From Selaginella moellendorffii (lineage: Eukaryota; Streptophyta; Lycopodiopsida; Selaginellales; Selaginellaceae), in assembly GCF_000143415.4 (NCBI RefSeq), contig NW_003314308.1, forward strand, positions 1,034,654 to 1,098,653: a stretch of DNA of 64,000 bases, given 5' to 3'. The notes beneath the pieces were generated by a model. The model worked only from the letters and a program-made list of their open reading frames with translations. It did not search any database and was not told the DNA's origin. A program made the translations under genes and the position numbers. Positions 53,445-63,802 of this stretch are shown here, in pieces; the stretch's first letter is position 1; each line of letters starts with the position of its first letter.

Positions 53445-54984
53445 CTAGTAGACGTGAGAATCTAGCCTTGGACGGGGAATCGCCACCAGAGGTTGAGTCT
53501 TTTGGCACACCAATCCAAAAGTCTCAGCCATATCCATCTTTGCAGGATCTTGGTCGAGCTCCCAGTCAAATCCTTGGACAAGCATCGCCACTCCAATCCG
53601 GACAGTATCAAGGCCGAGCTTGGCGCCGGGGCAGACTCTCCTCCCAGTTCCAAATGGAACGAAGTGGAAGTTTTGGCCAAACACGTCGATGTCCTGCTCG
53701 ATGAATCGCTGTGGCCGGAACTCCAGAGGCTCTTTCCAGAACTTCCCGTCCATCCCGATCGAGTAGCTGCTCAGGTAGACCAAGGCCCCGGCTGGGATCG
53801 TGAAGCCACCGAGCTTGATCGGCCCTCCTTCGACGAGCTTGGGATTGATGAGCGGCGTCACTTGGTGGAGCCTCAGTGTCTCCTTGGCTATGGCCTCCAC
53901 GTATGGAAGCTTGGGCAGGTCCGAGTCCTCCACAAGCCTTTGCGACCCGACAACGTCGTCGATCTCGCGTCGAGCTCTCGAGAGCTCGGCTGGATGGCGG
54001 AGAAGTTCCGCCATGGCCCATTCTACCGAGAGAGCCGAGCTATCAACTGCGCCAAGCAAGATATCCTGCGTGATCTAGCGTCAGGGAGGAGAAATCCAAG
54101 AGGAGGAGAACACTTACGAGCAAAAGCGTGATCTTGGTCGTGTCCGAGAGCTCGTCCATGGAGATGAGCACGTCGATGAACGCCATGGGCTCCTCGTCGG
54201 TGGTGACAACCCGAGGATTCTCTCGCCGGTCTCGCAAGATGGAGAAGAGGTGGCGATTCAGCTTGTCCGTGAGCTGCTTGTACTGCTTCTCCAGGCCCTG
54301 GACGTCCAGCCACCGTAGCCAGGGGATGTAATCGCTCACGTTGAAGATCCCGACCAACCTTATTGTCTCGACGATGGCTCGCACGAATTCCTGGCTGGAT
54401 CCACAGAAGGAGCGCTCGCCGAAGAGCCTGTAAGCTATGATGTTCATGTTGAAGTCGTGGAACTTTTCGCGCAGGAGCACCGGATTTCCCTGCTCGTCGC
54501 GGATGGATCGAGCGAGGCGGTGCTGCTCTTCCCGGCGAATCCCATCGCAGATCCTCAGCCGCGCCGGCGATAGCAAGTGAGTGTTGATGAGTTTCCTGTA
54601 GAGCTTCACCTGTGGAGTGTAGGAACTGAAGATTATGCCGCTGGAATCGTTGCCAAAGTACTTGCTACAGATCAGCGAAGGTTTCGACGAACACTGGAGG
54701 CTGTGGAGCTTGAATATCTCGCTGGCTGCTCGCGCGGAGCTGATGATCACGGCGGAGGCCCTGCCGAGCTTCAGGTGCATGACGTCGCCGTGCTTGCGAG
54801 AGAGCTTTTGAAGGGAGATGTGAGGGAGCGAGCCGAGCCTGTGGAGGCTGCCAATGACGGGGAGATTGAAGGGGCCGGGAGGGAGACGATCTCCATCGCG
54901 TCTTCTTCCTCTTCTAGAGCCAGCGAAGTACAAGAGGGGCATCAAAGCGACCAGCATCAAGGCACACAAAGTTGCAAGATCCAT
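53445..54984 (-). CDS. Cytochrome P450, A-type (CYP71-clan-like)
   Basis: Exons 54984-54118 and 54065-53445 give 495 residues, normal length. The start at MDLATLCALML gives a membrane anchor, then the proline hinge PPGPFNLPVIGSLHRLG. Landmarks: I-helix GAVDSSA (Ser where Thr is usual), K-helix KETLRLH (E351-R354), FRPQRF, and heme loop FGTGRRVCPG with Cys434. The phase-0 intron directly before the I-helix is typical of A-type P450s. It would be ER-bound and oxidise a small molecule that cannot be predicted. An in-frame ATG at 55026 would add a non-hydrophobic 14 residues. Confidence 0.93.
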
Positions 54985-55160
54985 AGCTTGGAAGAACACA
55001 AATTTTTGGTGAATCTGGAAGAACACACTCTAGCTAGAACTGTCCAGAGATATAGATTTCTCACTGGCTTTGCATCATTGGAAAGTACTGTTCCCGAGCA
55101 CACGGTATCAAAAAAAATCTAGAGCTTTGACTAGAACAGTCAACTCTAGTCCAATAGTGG

Positions 55161-56831
55161 TCAACGTAAGTTATCGCACGGTCTGGATGATTCTCGCAGC
55201 TCCCGAGATCGTGGAAACTTGCTGTGGAACACCCAGCTACCACTCGAGAACAAGTGTACGTAAGCTCCAGCATCCTTGGAGCTGCGCAGCTCAAACAGCT
55301 TCTCGATCGCGAGCGATGCCAGATCCCTGTTCTTGTGAGCCTTGCAAGCAGCGGCCGCCAAGCACGTCCACTCCATCGCGTCTGGCTCGAAAGGCATGCT
55401 CTCGATCAGCTCCGCGGCATCGCCCAGGAACCCGGCTCGAGCGATGAGATCGACCAAGCAGCAGTAGTGGAACTTGGTAGCATCCAGACCGTGGTCGACT
55501 CGCATCGAACGAAACAGGGATCGGCCAGTGTAAGCGTCTCCACCATAGCTGCAAGCCACCAGGACACTGACGAAGGTCGTCTCGTCGGGAGAGCACTGCC
55601 AGCAGCACCTCATCCATCCAAAACTCTCGAGTGCTCGATCGGGATGCCCGTTCTGGGCGTAGGAAGCGAGAACAACGTTCCACGAGACCAAGTCGTGCTC
55701 TTCGGCCGTGTCAAACAGGCTCCTCACTCGCTCGAGATGCCCGTTCTTGGCATAAGCGACGAGCATAGAGTTCCAAGACACCATGTTTCTCTCTGGCATC
55801 GTTTCAAAAACCTGTCTTGCTTCGTCAACATAGCCGTCGAGAGCGTAAGCGCAGAGAATCGCTGTCCAGGAGACGAGATCCTTCCTCTCCATCCCATCAA
55901 AGAACTCTTTTGCGAGCTCCAACCTTCCGTGACGAACATACGCGGAGAGAAGAACGTTCCAGGAGAAGAGATCCCACTCTGGAAACCGATCCAACAGGAT
56001 CCTTGCCTGCTCGAGATCTCCCTTGGAAGCATAGGCCGAGAGCAGCGACGTCCAGGAAACGATGTTGGTCTCTTCCATCTCATCGAAGACGGTTCTCGCG
56101 TCGTTGAGTCGGCCGTGCCGGACGTAGCCCGATAGCATCGTCGAGCACGAAACGATATCTCTTTCCGGAACACCGTGAAACAGCTTCTCTGCTTCTTCCA
56201 GATATTCGTTCTCGGTGTTTGCAGCGAGCATCGCCGACCAGGAAACTAAATCTCGCTCCGGCATCTGGATGAAGCAAGCTCTAGCTTCGTCGATGCAGTT
56301 CTTCTTCGCGTAAGTCACCACCATGCTCGTCCAGGAAATCAAGTTCCTCTCTGGCATTGAATCGAAGATGTTCTTGGCCTCGTCGACAAGTCCCCGCTGA
56401 GCATAAGCCGCGAGAATGGCGTTCCAGGAAACCATGTTTCTCTCTTGCATGGAATCAAACACTTGCTTTGCTTCGTCCAGATGCCCGTTGCGAGAATAAG
56501 CTGTGAGCATTGCCGTCCAGGCATACAAGTCCCACTGTTCCATGGCGTCAAAGATCTGCTTCGCTTGTAGCAGCTGCCCCGTCTGGGCATAAGTCGACAG
56601 CATCACCACCCAAGAGCAAACGTCCTTGCAAGTGATCGTTTGGAAGAACTCCCAGGCTTGTTCAATGCTGCCGAGCTTGGCATATTTCTGGAGGAGCTTG
56701 TTCGAAAGGTGCGTGTCACTGCTTAGAAGGTGGCGTAATCGAGAGCGAGCCTGGCGTGTCATCGAAAGGCTTGTGCACGAATCTATCAACGCGACGGGAT
56801 TGATCAACGCCAAGTTGGCAGCGTTCATCAT
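55161..56831 (-). CDS. S-repeat PPR protein
   Basis: Single exon, 556 residues. It is made almost wholly of 31-residue S-type repeats (VFDSMQERNMVSWNAILAAY, IFDSMPERNLISWTSMVVTY, and so on), at least ten in succession. It ends with an L/S pair and a partial E-like region (YCCLVDLIARAGFLGDAAEL, EWTCLAAAACKAH). No DYW domain. The last 25 residues (GSWVFHSKFPRSREL...) look like a read-through of untranslated sequence, so the original stop may have been lost. Repeat-rich S arrays are probably organellar RNA binders. Confidence 0.88.
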   Translation of the reverse strand: MMNAANLALINPVALIDSCTSLSMTRQARSRLRHLLSSDTHLSNKLLQKYAKLGSIEQAWEFFQTITCKDVCSWVVMLSTYAQTGQLLQAKQIFDAMEQWDLYAWTAMLTAYSRNGHLDEAKQVFDSMQERNMVSWNAILAAYAQRGLVDEAKNIFDSMPERNLISWTSMVVTYAKKNCIDEARACFIQMPERDLVSWSAMLAANTENEYLEEAEKLFHGVPERDIVSCSTMLSGYVRHGRLNDARTVFDEMEETNIVSWTSLLSAYASKGDLEQARILLDRFPEWDLFSWNVLLSAYVRHGRLELAKEFFDGMERKDLVSWTAILCAYALDGYVDEARQVFETMPERNMVSWNSMLVAYAKNGHLERVRSLFDTAEEHDLVSWNVVLASYAQNGHPDRALESFGWMRCCWQCSPDETTFVSVLVACSYGGDAYTGRSLFRSMRVDHGLDATKFHYCCLVDLIARAGFLGDAAELIESMPFEPDAMEWTCLAAAACKAHKNRDLASLAIEKLFELRSSKDAGAYVHLFSSGSWVFHSKFPRSRELRESSRPCDNLR

Positions 56832-56915
56832 CTTCCTGGGTCAAGAAATTAAAAAAAAATTCGTCAGTAAACCATGAGGAGTTTGCTAGTAAAGAACTCC
56901 AACCTTTACGCGTCT

Positions 56916-57743
56916 CTAGCATTTCTTCTTGAGAATGTAAACATCAGCCTCCTCAAAAGCGTAGTCGGGATGGAGCTGGGAACGATCGACTTTTTCGACG
57001 GCGAATCTCTCTGGACAAAGCCTCCAAAACAACTCGTGAGCCTCAGGTGATCTCACCTGGTATCCCAAAAGAATCAAACTGTCCGGCCCAGAGACATCGC
57101 TCATCGTTTGTAGCAAAGGCTCCACTCCATTCTCGATATATACCACATCCGCCGCGATCACCACGTCGAATGGAGGCTTCAAGCTCTCGATTTGTTGCTT
57201 GTTTCCCCAGTTAAGCTGTGCCACCTTCTCAAGAAAAAAGACAACAAAATATGTGTTAGAACGAAGCCACGAGCAAAGACAACGAAAACAAAGAAAAGTA
57301 GAAATGAAAGATCACTAGAGAGAGCGAAGAACGAAGGAAAGAAGTGTGTGATCCATCTAGATTACAAGTGAGAGGAAAAAATGCTATCGATCGATCGCTC
57401 ATACCTTTACTTTCTTCTTGGAGGAGAGCGATGTCGCAAGGACATTCTTCTTCACATTCCTCTTGAGCGTGGAGAGAACCGGCGGCACATCCGTGAGCAG
57501 CACCTGGCCGAGGCCCAGCAACGCCAACGCCAGGCCAGCGCCGCCACACCCAGCCCCGAGCTCAATCCCCCGCTTGCCCTGGATCCTCTCGCGAATCCCG
57601 CCCTGCCGCTCCGCCCATTTCGCCAGCACTAGCGAGCACGGCCACACCGTCGTCCCGACGTGCATCGATCCATTGTCCTGCTCCATGGCGATCTCCTCAT
57701 TGCCGATCGCGAGCTTCACCACTGGCCACGACGAATATTTCAT
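56916..57743 (-). CDS. METTL21-type (family 16) protein lysine methyltransferase
   Basis: Exons 57743-57405 and 57224-56916 give 215 residues. The SAM-binding motif is GIELGAGCGGAGLALALLG (residues 59-77), followed by LLTDVPPVLSTLKRNV. The family signature is FDVVIAADVVYIENGVEPLL, including the D..Y element. W34 in TTVWPCSLVLAKW is also typical. METTL21/VCP-KMT-type enzymes trimethylate single lysines on chaperones and related proteins; the substrate here is unknown. The 180-bp intron is purine-rich. Confidence 0.9.
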
Positions 57744-57843
57744 CGCATTCTCACAATAGCCCTAATAGTGACGTGTCATCCCATCCAATGTGGCTGCCAC
57801 ATATGCGCCACGTATGAAATAGAATATTCGTACGAAAAAGTAT

Positions 57844-59730
57844 TTAAACTTGTAAAGCATTGGAGAGCATCACATAAGAGGTTGCTTGGGAGGTGTCAAA
57901 CTCGAGAACTTTAGTGGCTGCGCAGCCACCCAAGAGTGAATCGCGTTGGACAGTGGAAGCTCCAAGCATGGCACCCCATGCCTCGAGATTTGGCTTGCAA
58001 GGCATAGAGTGGATCACATCCTTGGCATTTTGGAGCTCCCCGCATCGCCCAATGACATCTACAATGCAGGCATAGTGTTCTTGAGATTGGATCACTCCAA
58101 AGTCGTGGTGCATCGAGGAGAAGAGTTGGATGCTTCGGGTTATGAGACCCAAATGGTTGCAAACCGTGAGAAGGCTCAAAAATGCGACACTGTCTGGGAT
58201 TGCGCCACGCAAGTTGAGCTCGAGAAACACCTCTACAGCTTTTCTTGGGTGGCCATTCTGGGCATATGCTGCGAGCATTGCGTTCCAAGAGACAAGATCA
58301 TGATCAAACATCGTGGCAAATGTTTTTTCTGCTTTTGCCAAGGCACCGGCTTGGACAAAAATTGTCAGCAATACGTTCCATGAAATGGTATCCCTTTCTG
58401 GCATTTCATAGAACATAGAGAGTGCTTCTTCAAAGTTCCCATTGCGTCCCAAACCGGCAACAATGATATTCCATGTCACCAAATCCCACCTTGGCATTTG
58501 GTTAAAGAGCTTTTGAGATTCATTGATGTGCCCACAATGGGCATATGCCGCAATCATGGAATTCCAAGCACCAGTGTCTCTGAAAGGCATCTTTTCAAAC
58601 ATAATTCTTGCTTGCTCTAACAACATATTTCTTGCGTAAGCTTGTAACATTACAGTCCAAGTTACAAATGTTGGATCTTCTATTTGGTCGAAAATAATCT
58701 TTGCTGAATCAAGATCTCCTGCATCGGCATAAGCTTGAATCATGCTTGTACGTGCAACTACATCGGGTTCAGGCATCATGTCAAATATCCCTTTTGCTTT
58801 TCTAATGTTTGAAACTGTGACATAAGACGCTAACATAGCATTCCATGATACATTATTCTTTTCCGGCATACTCTTAAACATCTCTTCTGCAGCATCTAAA
58901 TGCCCTGATTTGGTACTTGCTGTGAGAATTGCGGTCCAAGTTATGACGTTCCAAACTGGTGCACTCTCAAACATTTTTTTTGCTTCAGTAAGGTTTCCAT
59001 TTTGCGCATAGGCGTCAATCATGGCTGTCCAGGTAACCACATCTCTGTATGGCATTGCATAAAAAATAAGCTTTGCCTGTTCCAAATACTTAGTTTCGGC
59101 ATATGCAACAAGCATGGTGGTAAAAGTTAAGATATTTTTTTCTTGCATTTTATCAAACAAAACCTTTGCCTTGTTAAGATGGTCATTAAGTATATAAGCC
59201 TGGATCATTGCGGTGCATGATACCACAGTCACCTCTGCCATCTGCTGAAAGAGATTATTTGCCTTTTCAAAATGCCCAGTTGAGGCATATGCTGTGATGA
59301 TAATCGTCCAGGAGACATCGTTTCTGTTCTTCATTTTTTCAAATATTTCTTGAGCTTGGATCAAATTTCCATTGTCTGCATAGGCAGAAATCATCGAATT
59401 CCAAGCAATTGTGTTTTGAACTGGCATTTGCGTGAAAGTCTCTAGCGCTTGTTGAAGATAGCCATTGCGGGTATACACTTGGATCATGATGTTCCACGAG
59501 AAGAGATTGGGCTGAGGAATTCGATCGAATGCTGCTTTCGAGTCCTCGACACTTCCACATCTCCCATACATCTCCACCACCAGATTCGCCAAATACCTGT
59601 TGTGCCTATGCACACTCTCCAGGATTTGGGCATGAACTCTTCTACCCTCACTCAATTTTTTTGAAGTTCCACACTGCCGGAGGAGTACAGCAAAATGATC
59701 CTGCTCCACTCTATGTGAAGATTCTGACAT
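57844..59730 (-). CDS. S-repeat PPR protein
   Basis: Single exon, 628 residues. It begins with one L-like module (LLRQCGTSKKLSEGRRVHAQIL, LANLVVEMYGRCGSVEDSKAAF) and then about thirteen S repeats (MFESAPVWNVITWTAIL, IFEKMKNRNDVSWTIIITAY). It ends with VSWNAMLAAYAQNGHPRKAVEVF, an L/S pair and an E-like tail (ACIVDVIGRCGEL, LEAWGAMLGAS). No DYW domain. The codons are more AT-rich than in the other PPR genes here. Confidence 0.9.
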   Translation of the reverse strand: MSESSHRVEQDHFAVLLRQCGTSKKLSEGRRVHAQILESVHRHNRYLANLVVEMYGRCGSVEDSKAAFDRIPQPNLFSWNIMIQVYTRNGYLQQALETFTQMPVQNTIAWNSMISAYADNGNLIQAQEIFEKMKNRNDVSWTIIITAYASTGHFEKANNLFQQMAEVTVVSCTAMIQAYILNDHLNKAKVLFDKMQEKNILTFTTMLVAYAETKYLEQAKLIFYAMPYRDVVTWTAMIDAYAQNGNLTEAKKMFESAPVWNVITWTAILTASTKSGHLDAAEEMFKSMPEKNNVSWNAMLASYVTVSNIRKAKGIFDMMPEPDVVARTSMIQAYADAGDLDSAKIIFDQIEDPTFVTWTVMLQAYARNMLLEQARIMFEKMPFRDTGAWNSMIAAYAHCGHINESQKLFNQMPRWDLVTWNIIVAGLGRNGNFEEALSMFYEMPERDTISWNVLLTIFVQAGALAKAEKTFATMFDHDLVSWNAMLAAYAQNGHPRKAVEVFLELNLRGAIPDSVAFLSLLTVCNHLGLITRSIQLFSSMHHDFGVIQSQEHYACIVDVIGRCGELQNAKDVIHSMPCKPNLEAWGAMLGASTVQRDSLLGGCAATKVLEFDTSQATSYVMLSNALQV

Positions 59731-60663
59731 ATTTATACGGGTTAGAAGCGGATTTCTATGACTTCTACATATGTTTAAAAGAGTCGAATCGAAATAAATT
59801 TTAACACATGATCATCATATGATCATAGTGATGGCGCATCAAAATCTTCTCTCCAGACTGTAAAGATCCAATCGTGAGGTATGATTACACATAAGGCAAC
59901 CTTAGAGCCTTGCAATTCGTCTCGATTGTACTTCATAACAGGCTCAGAAGGACTCGGGATACCACCCTACAAAATTAAGCATAAAAAATGGTGCTCATAA
60001 TGAACTACGTACCAGATACTGTAGAATCAGCGGCACGACTTTCTCTGGAATAATCTTGCCAACAATCGCAATAGTAAAGGCAGAAGGATCTTTTAAAACA
60101 AGAATCAAAGAAAGCGCACGCCCTCGGAGGATCAACTTTGCGAAGATCTATTACAGTAATGCAAGGAAATGTCCGTATTTGGAAGACGATGAGCAAACGC
60201 CTTGGTTTGCAAGAGGATGCTTGTTCTTCTCCGCTGCAAATTTGGCACGAACTTCCTGAAATGGGATTTCACTACGCAAGCTATAGCTGAATGGAAAGAG
60301 GCCGTCCTAAAGGATTCGACGATCACAAAAGCCTCTCATGATGACACATTCAAGAAAAAGATTCTTCATGAGCTTACGTCCAATGGTACTATTATCAAAC
60401 CCACAGAAACTCAAGAAACACCTCTGCGAGACAGTATCTCCTACGATCTCCTAGAAGGATAGGCAGCGCTCGGTTTCTGATAGGGAAGAGCGGGAGAGTG
60501 TCCAAAGTCAAAAAATTTGCTATTATCTCTTTTAAAGGCTTATTCTCAAAATACTAGGATCATATCGTATCCAATATAATTAGTTGTAAATCTTTTCTTA
60601 AACCTTATATAACTTGTGGCATTGTTTTAAAAGAGAGCTTGATGTGAGGGTTTTGGTGGAAAA
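59731..60663. other. Intergenic; unrecognised short frames
   Basis: Two overlapping plus-strand frames (60056-60259 and 60202-60462) could be exons or a frameshifted relic. One reads KWDFTTQAIAEWKEAVLKDST. No family is recognised and no splice sites join them convincingly. Confidence 0.3.
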
Positions 60664-63376
60664 ATGACGTCTCTCTTCATCTTATTTGGGTTCCTAGCTT
60701 TGTCAACGGTTATTGCTGTAAGAAATTTCCTTACATGTTCATTATCTTATACATTGATTTGTAGGTTGAGGATAGTCGCGTTTATATCGTACATTTGGGC
60801 CATACTGATGGAACAAAACATCCAGATGCTATTACCGACACACATAATTCATTGCTTGCCACAGTTCTAAACAAGTACGAATTTGTTTATCTTTGTTAGT
60901 AAATTATTTCTTTTTAATTTTTTTACAGACCAAGTTATGAAGCGAGAGATCATATTATTTACAGTTACAAACACACTATTGATGGATTTGCTGTCAGGCT
61001 TACCACCAAGCAAGCAAAACACATGTCTGGTAACAATATCACTTCTATTAAATCTTATATTTTTATTTTGTCTCTTTTAAATGCAGAGCTTCCTGATGTT
61101 GTGTCTATTCATGAAAATCGCGTCCGTAAGCTTCACACTACTCGCTCTTGGGATTACATGGGGGTGAGTGGAAGTACAAATATGCCTCTATTTTCTAGCA
61201 GCAAACCTCTATGGGAACTAGGAGAATATGGAAAAAATGTGATAGTTGGGATATTAGACACAGGGGTTTGGCCAGAATCTCCAAGCTTTAACGACGATGG
61301 TATGGGCGAAATCCCCAGTAAGTGGCGAGGGATATGTCAAGAAGGAGATGCCTTCAACTCTTCACACTGCAACAGGCAAGTATCGTAGTAACAAAGTTTG
61401 CTGATAACAAATCTCTCAAATATATACAGGAAGTTGATTGGAGCACGCTACCATTTGAGAGGGTATTTGGAGGGGTTGTCAAAGAAAGAGAAGAAGGTTC
61501 CAGGAATCTTATCTGCAAGAGATGACGACGGCCATGGGACACACACAGCTTCCACTCTCGCAGGCAGATTGGTCCAAAACGCCACAGTTGTGGGGAGATT
61601 TGCCCAGGGAACTGCTGCAGGAGGAGTTCCAGGGGCGAGGGTTGCAGCATACAAAGCTTGCTGGGGGGGAGACGATGGGTATTGCCATGAGAGTGATTTG
61701 ATTGCTGCGATGGATCAAGCAGTGCACGATGGAGTGGACGTTATATCAATTTCTAATGGAGGTGAGGAATATGCTAATGACGTGGTAGCTCTTGCTGCTC
61801 TTTCCGCGGTCAAGAAAGGTGTCACCGTTGTGGCTTCTGCTGGAAACGAAGGCGTCAAAGGAATGGGCAATAGTGACCCATGGCTCATCACAGTTGGTGC
61901 TAGTAGTATGGATCGATGGGGATCAGCTCGATTATCTTTAGGCAATGGCACGACTTTCACGGTTTGTTTCTCTTTTGTGTCCATGGCTGCTTTGTTTGCT
62001 AACTCTTTCTGTGTCTAGGGTAAATCCAGACTTTCCATTGGTACAGAGAGCTTTCTTCCACTGGTTCCGGGTTATGAAGTAAACGCACCAGAGTCTACCA
62101 CACAAGACAGGTTTGAAAATTTCATTATCAAATTAATCCTGCAAAGTGTTAATAAGTGTCTCTTGTTTCAGCTTGTACTGCATGGATTATTCTTTGGACC
62201 GTGAGAAGGTCCAGGGAAAAATTGTCCTGTGCATGCGAAAGCGTGGTAAAGATACCCTTGCTCAAAGCACTGAGGTGAGGGATGCTGGTGGTGCCGGCAT
62301 GATCTTGTATGAAGATGTTAAAGACGAGCAAGAGCTGATGGATTATTGGCATTACGTGCCCTCTATACACATCTCAGCAAAGGATGCTCTCGCAGTATTT
62401 TCGTATATGAATTCGTCAAGGTTTGATATTAGTACAATTTAAAACTGTGATTTCTAACTTTTATGTTTTTGTTTTCTAGTAATCCACGAGCATATATTTC
62501 TGGATCAGATACAAATTATGGTGCCAAAGATGCTCCCGCCATGCCTGACTTTTCATCTAGAGGCCCTAGCAAGGTTTATCCAGATATTATCAAGGTAATC
62601 AGATATTACTTTTTCTCTAATAATAAAAAAACTGGTGATTTGCAGCCGGACATCACAGCACCTGGTGTTGATATTTTAGCAGCATGGCCTCCAAATGTGG
62701 ATTTGGGTGAAGGCAGAGGACGTGGAAATTTCAACTTCCAGTCTGGAACTTCAATGTCATGCCCTCATGTTGCTGCTGTGGCTGCACTCTTAAAATCATA
62801 CCACCAAGATTGGAGCCCTGCTGCAATTAAATCTGCAATATTAACAACAGGTAAGGTGGTACTTTCAATCAATCACTAAGATAGATTCTTATCATTTTGT
62901 ATATCCCAGCTTATATTGGTAATGGGCTCGTGAATGGAACACCAAATGATTTTGGAAGCGGTCATATCAATCCAAACGCGGCAGCACATCCGGGTCTGAT
63001 CTACGATCTTGACTACAACCAAATCCCAGTGAAAGCTTTTGGCGCCAACAAGATCCTGAGCAACCTCAACTTTCCGTCGGTAGGAGTCTCCCGGTTCCAC
63101 ACGAAGTACACCGTGAAGAGGACTGTGACAAATGTCGGAGACGATCGAGCAACGTATCGCGTGACCATCGATCCTCCTCCGGGGATTGCCGTCACGATTA
63201 CTCCACAAGTTTTGGAGTTCACTCGCAAAGGGCAATCCCAATCGTTTCTAGTGGATCTGAGGCTCAAGACGAAGGTGGCGAAGAGCAAGCTCCATCGCGG
63301 ATATATATTTGGCTCCTTTACATGGAAGGATGAGAGGCACACAGTGAGAAGCCCAATTGCCGTGCGCTACGCATAG
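60664..63376 (+). CDS. Subtilisin-like serine protease (plant subtilase, SBT)
   Basis: Ten exons close exactly to 737 residues: 60664-60717, 60765-60874, 60929-61029, 61087-61375, 61430-61961, 62019-62110, 62172-62420, 62480-62594, 62646-62850, 62910-63376. Exon 1 is a signal peptide. The inhibitor prodomain follows (VYIVHLGHTD, YSYKHTIDGFAVRLT). The catalytic triad is Asp146 (ILDTGVWPE), His220 (DGHGTHTAST) and Ser550 (SGTSMSCPH). The protease-associated insert (KIVLCMR) and an Fn3-like end (TVKRTVTNVG) are present. Secreted enzyme that processes apoplastic proteins or peptides. The fourth intron has a GC donor (AG/GCAAGT). The segment between NPNAAAHPGLIYD and LNFPS is shorter than usual, losing the FLC motif. 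Confidence 0.93.
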
Positions 63377-63446
63377 TTTATCACAAACAAGATCACAAAA
63401 GCCTGGAGCTTCCAAAAATTTCTTTCCAAATTTCTGTGAGATTCTC

Positions 63447-63802
63447 CTACCTCGATCTTAAATCCTCCAAGTATGCGTGTAGCTTTGCCTGAAACTCCTT
63501 GCTCTTCTCAAAGTTCTTCTTCCGCTTGACGGCTTTCTACCAGAACCAAATTGGAAACCATGGCAGGCCATTCGAGCGTCAAAAAATTAAAGACACAAAC
63601 CTCTTCTTGCAAGCAGCGCACCAGCTCGAGCTTGAGATCGTTGCATTTCCCCCAAAACTTGGCCGCAGGGTGATCCTCGTGGCAGCGCAGGAACAATGTG
63701 ATGATCTGAGGAAGAAAAACCCTATGGGCTGATCGAATCGATTCATGTATCGCTCACCTCGGTGCAGAGCGGATGCTTGTGAAGAACGAGTGGAGGATGC
63801 AT
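63447..63802 (-). CDS. CMC2: CMC2-like twin CX9C mitochondrial protein
   Basis: Three exons (63802-63758, 63705-63601, 63536-63447) give 79 residues. It has the two CX9C pairs of the CMC family: C13-C23 (CTEIITLFLRC) and C36-C46 (CNDLKLELVRC, approximate numbering), with MHPPLVLHKH at the start and a basic tail (KRKKNFEKSKEF). CMC2 is imported into the mitochondrial intermembrane space through the MIA40 disulfide relay and is needed for cytochrome c oxidase biogenesis. It lies 70 bp from the convergent subtilase, and an AGCCCTAA box sits just upstream. Confidence 0.93.
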
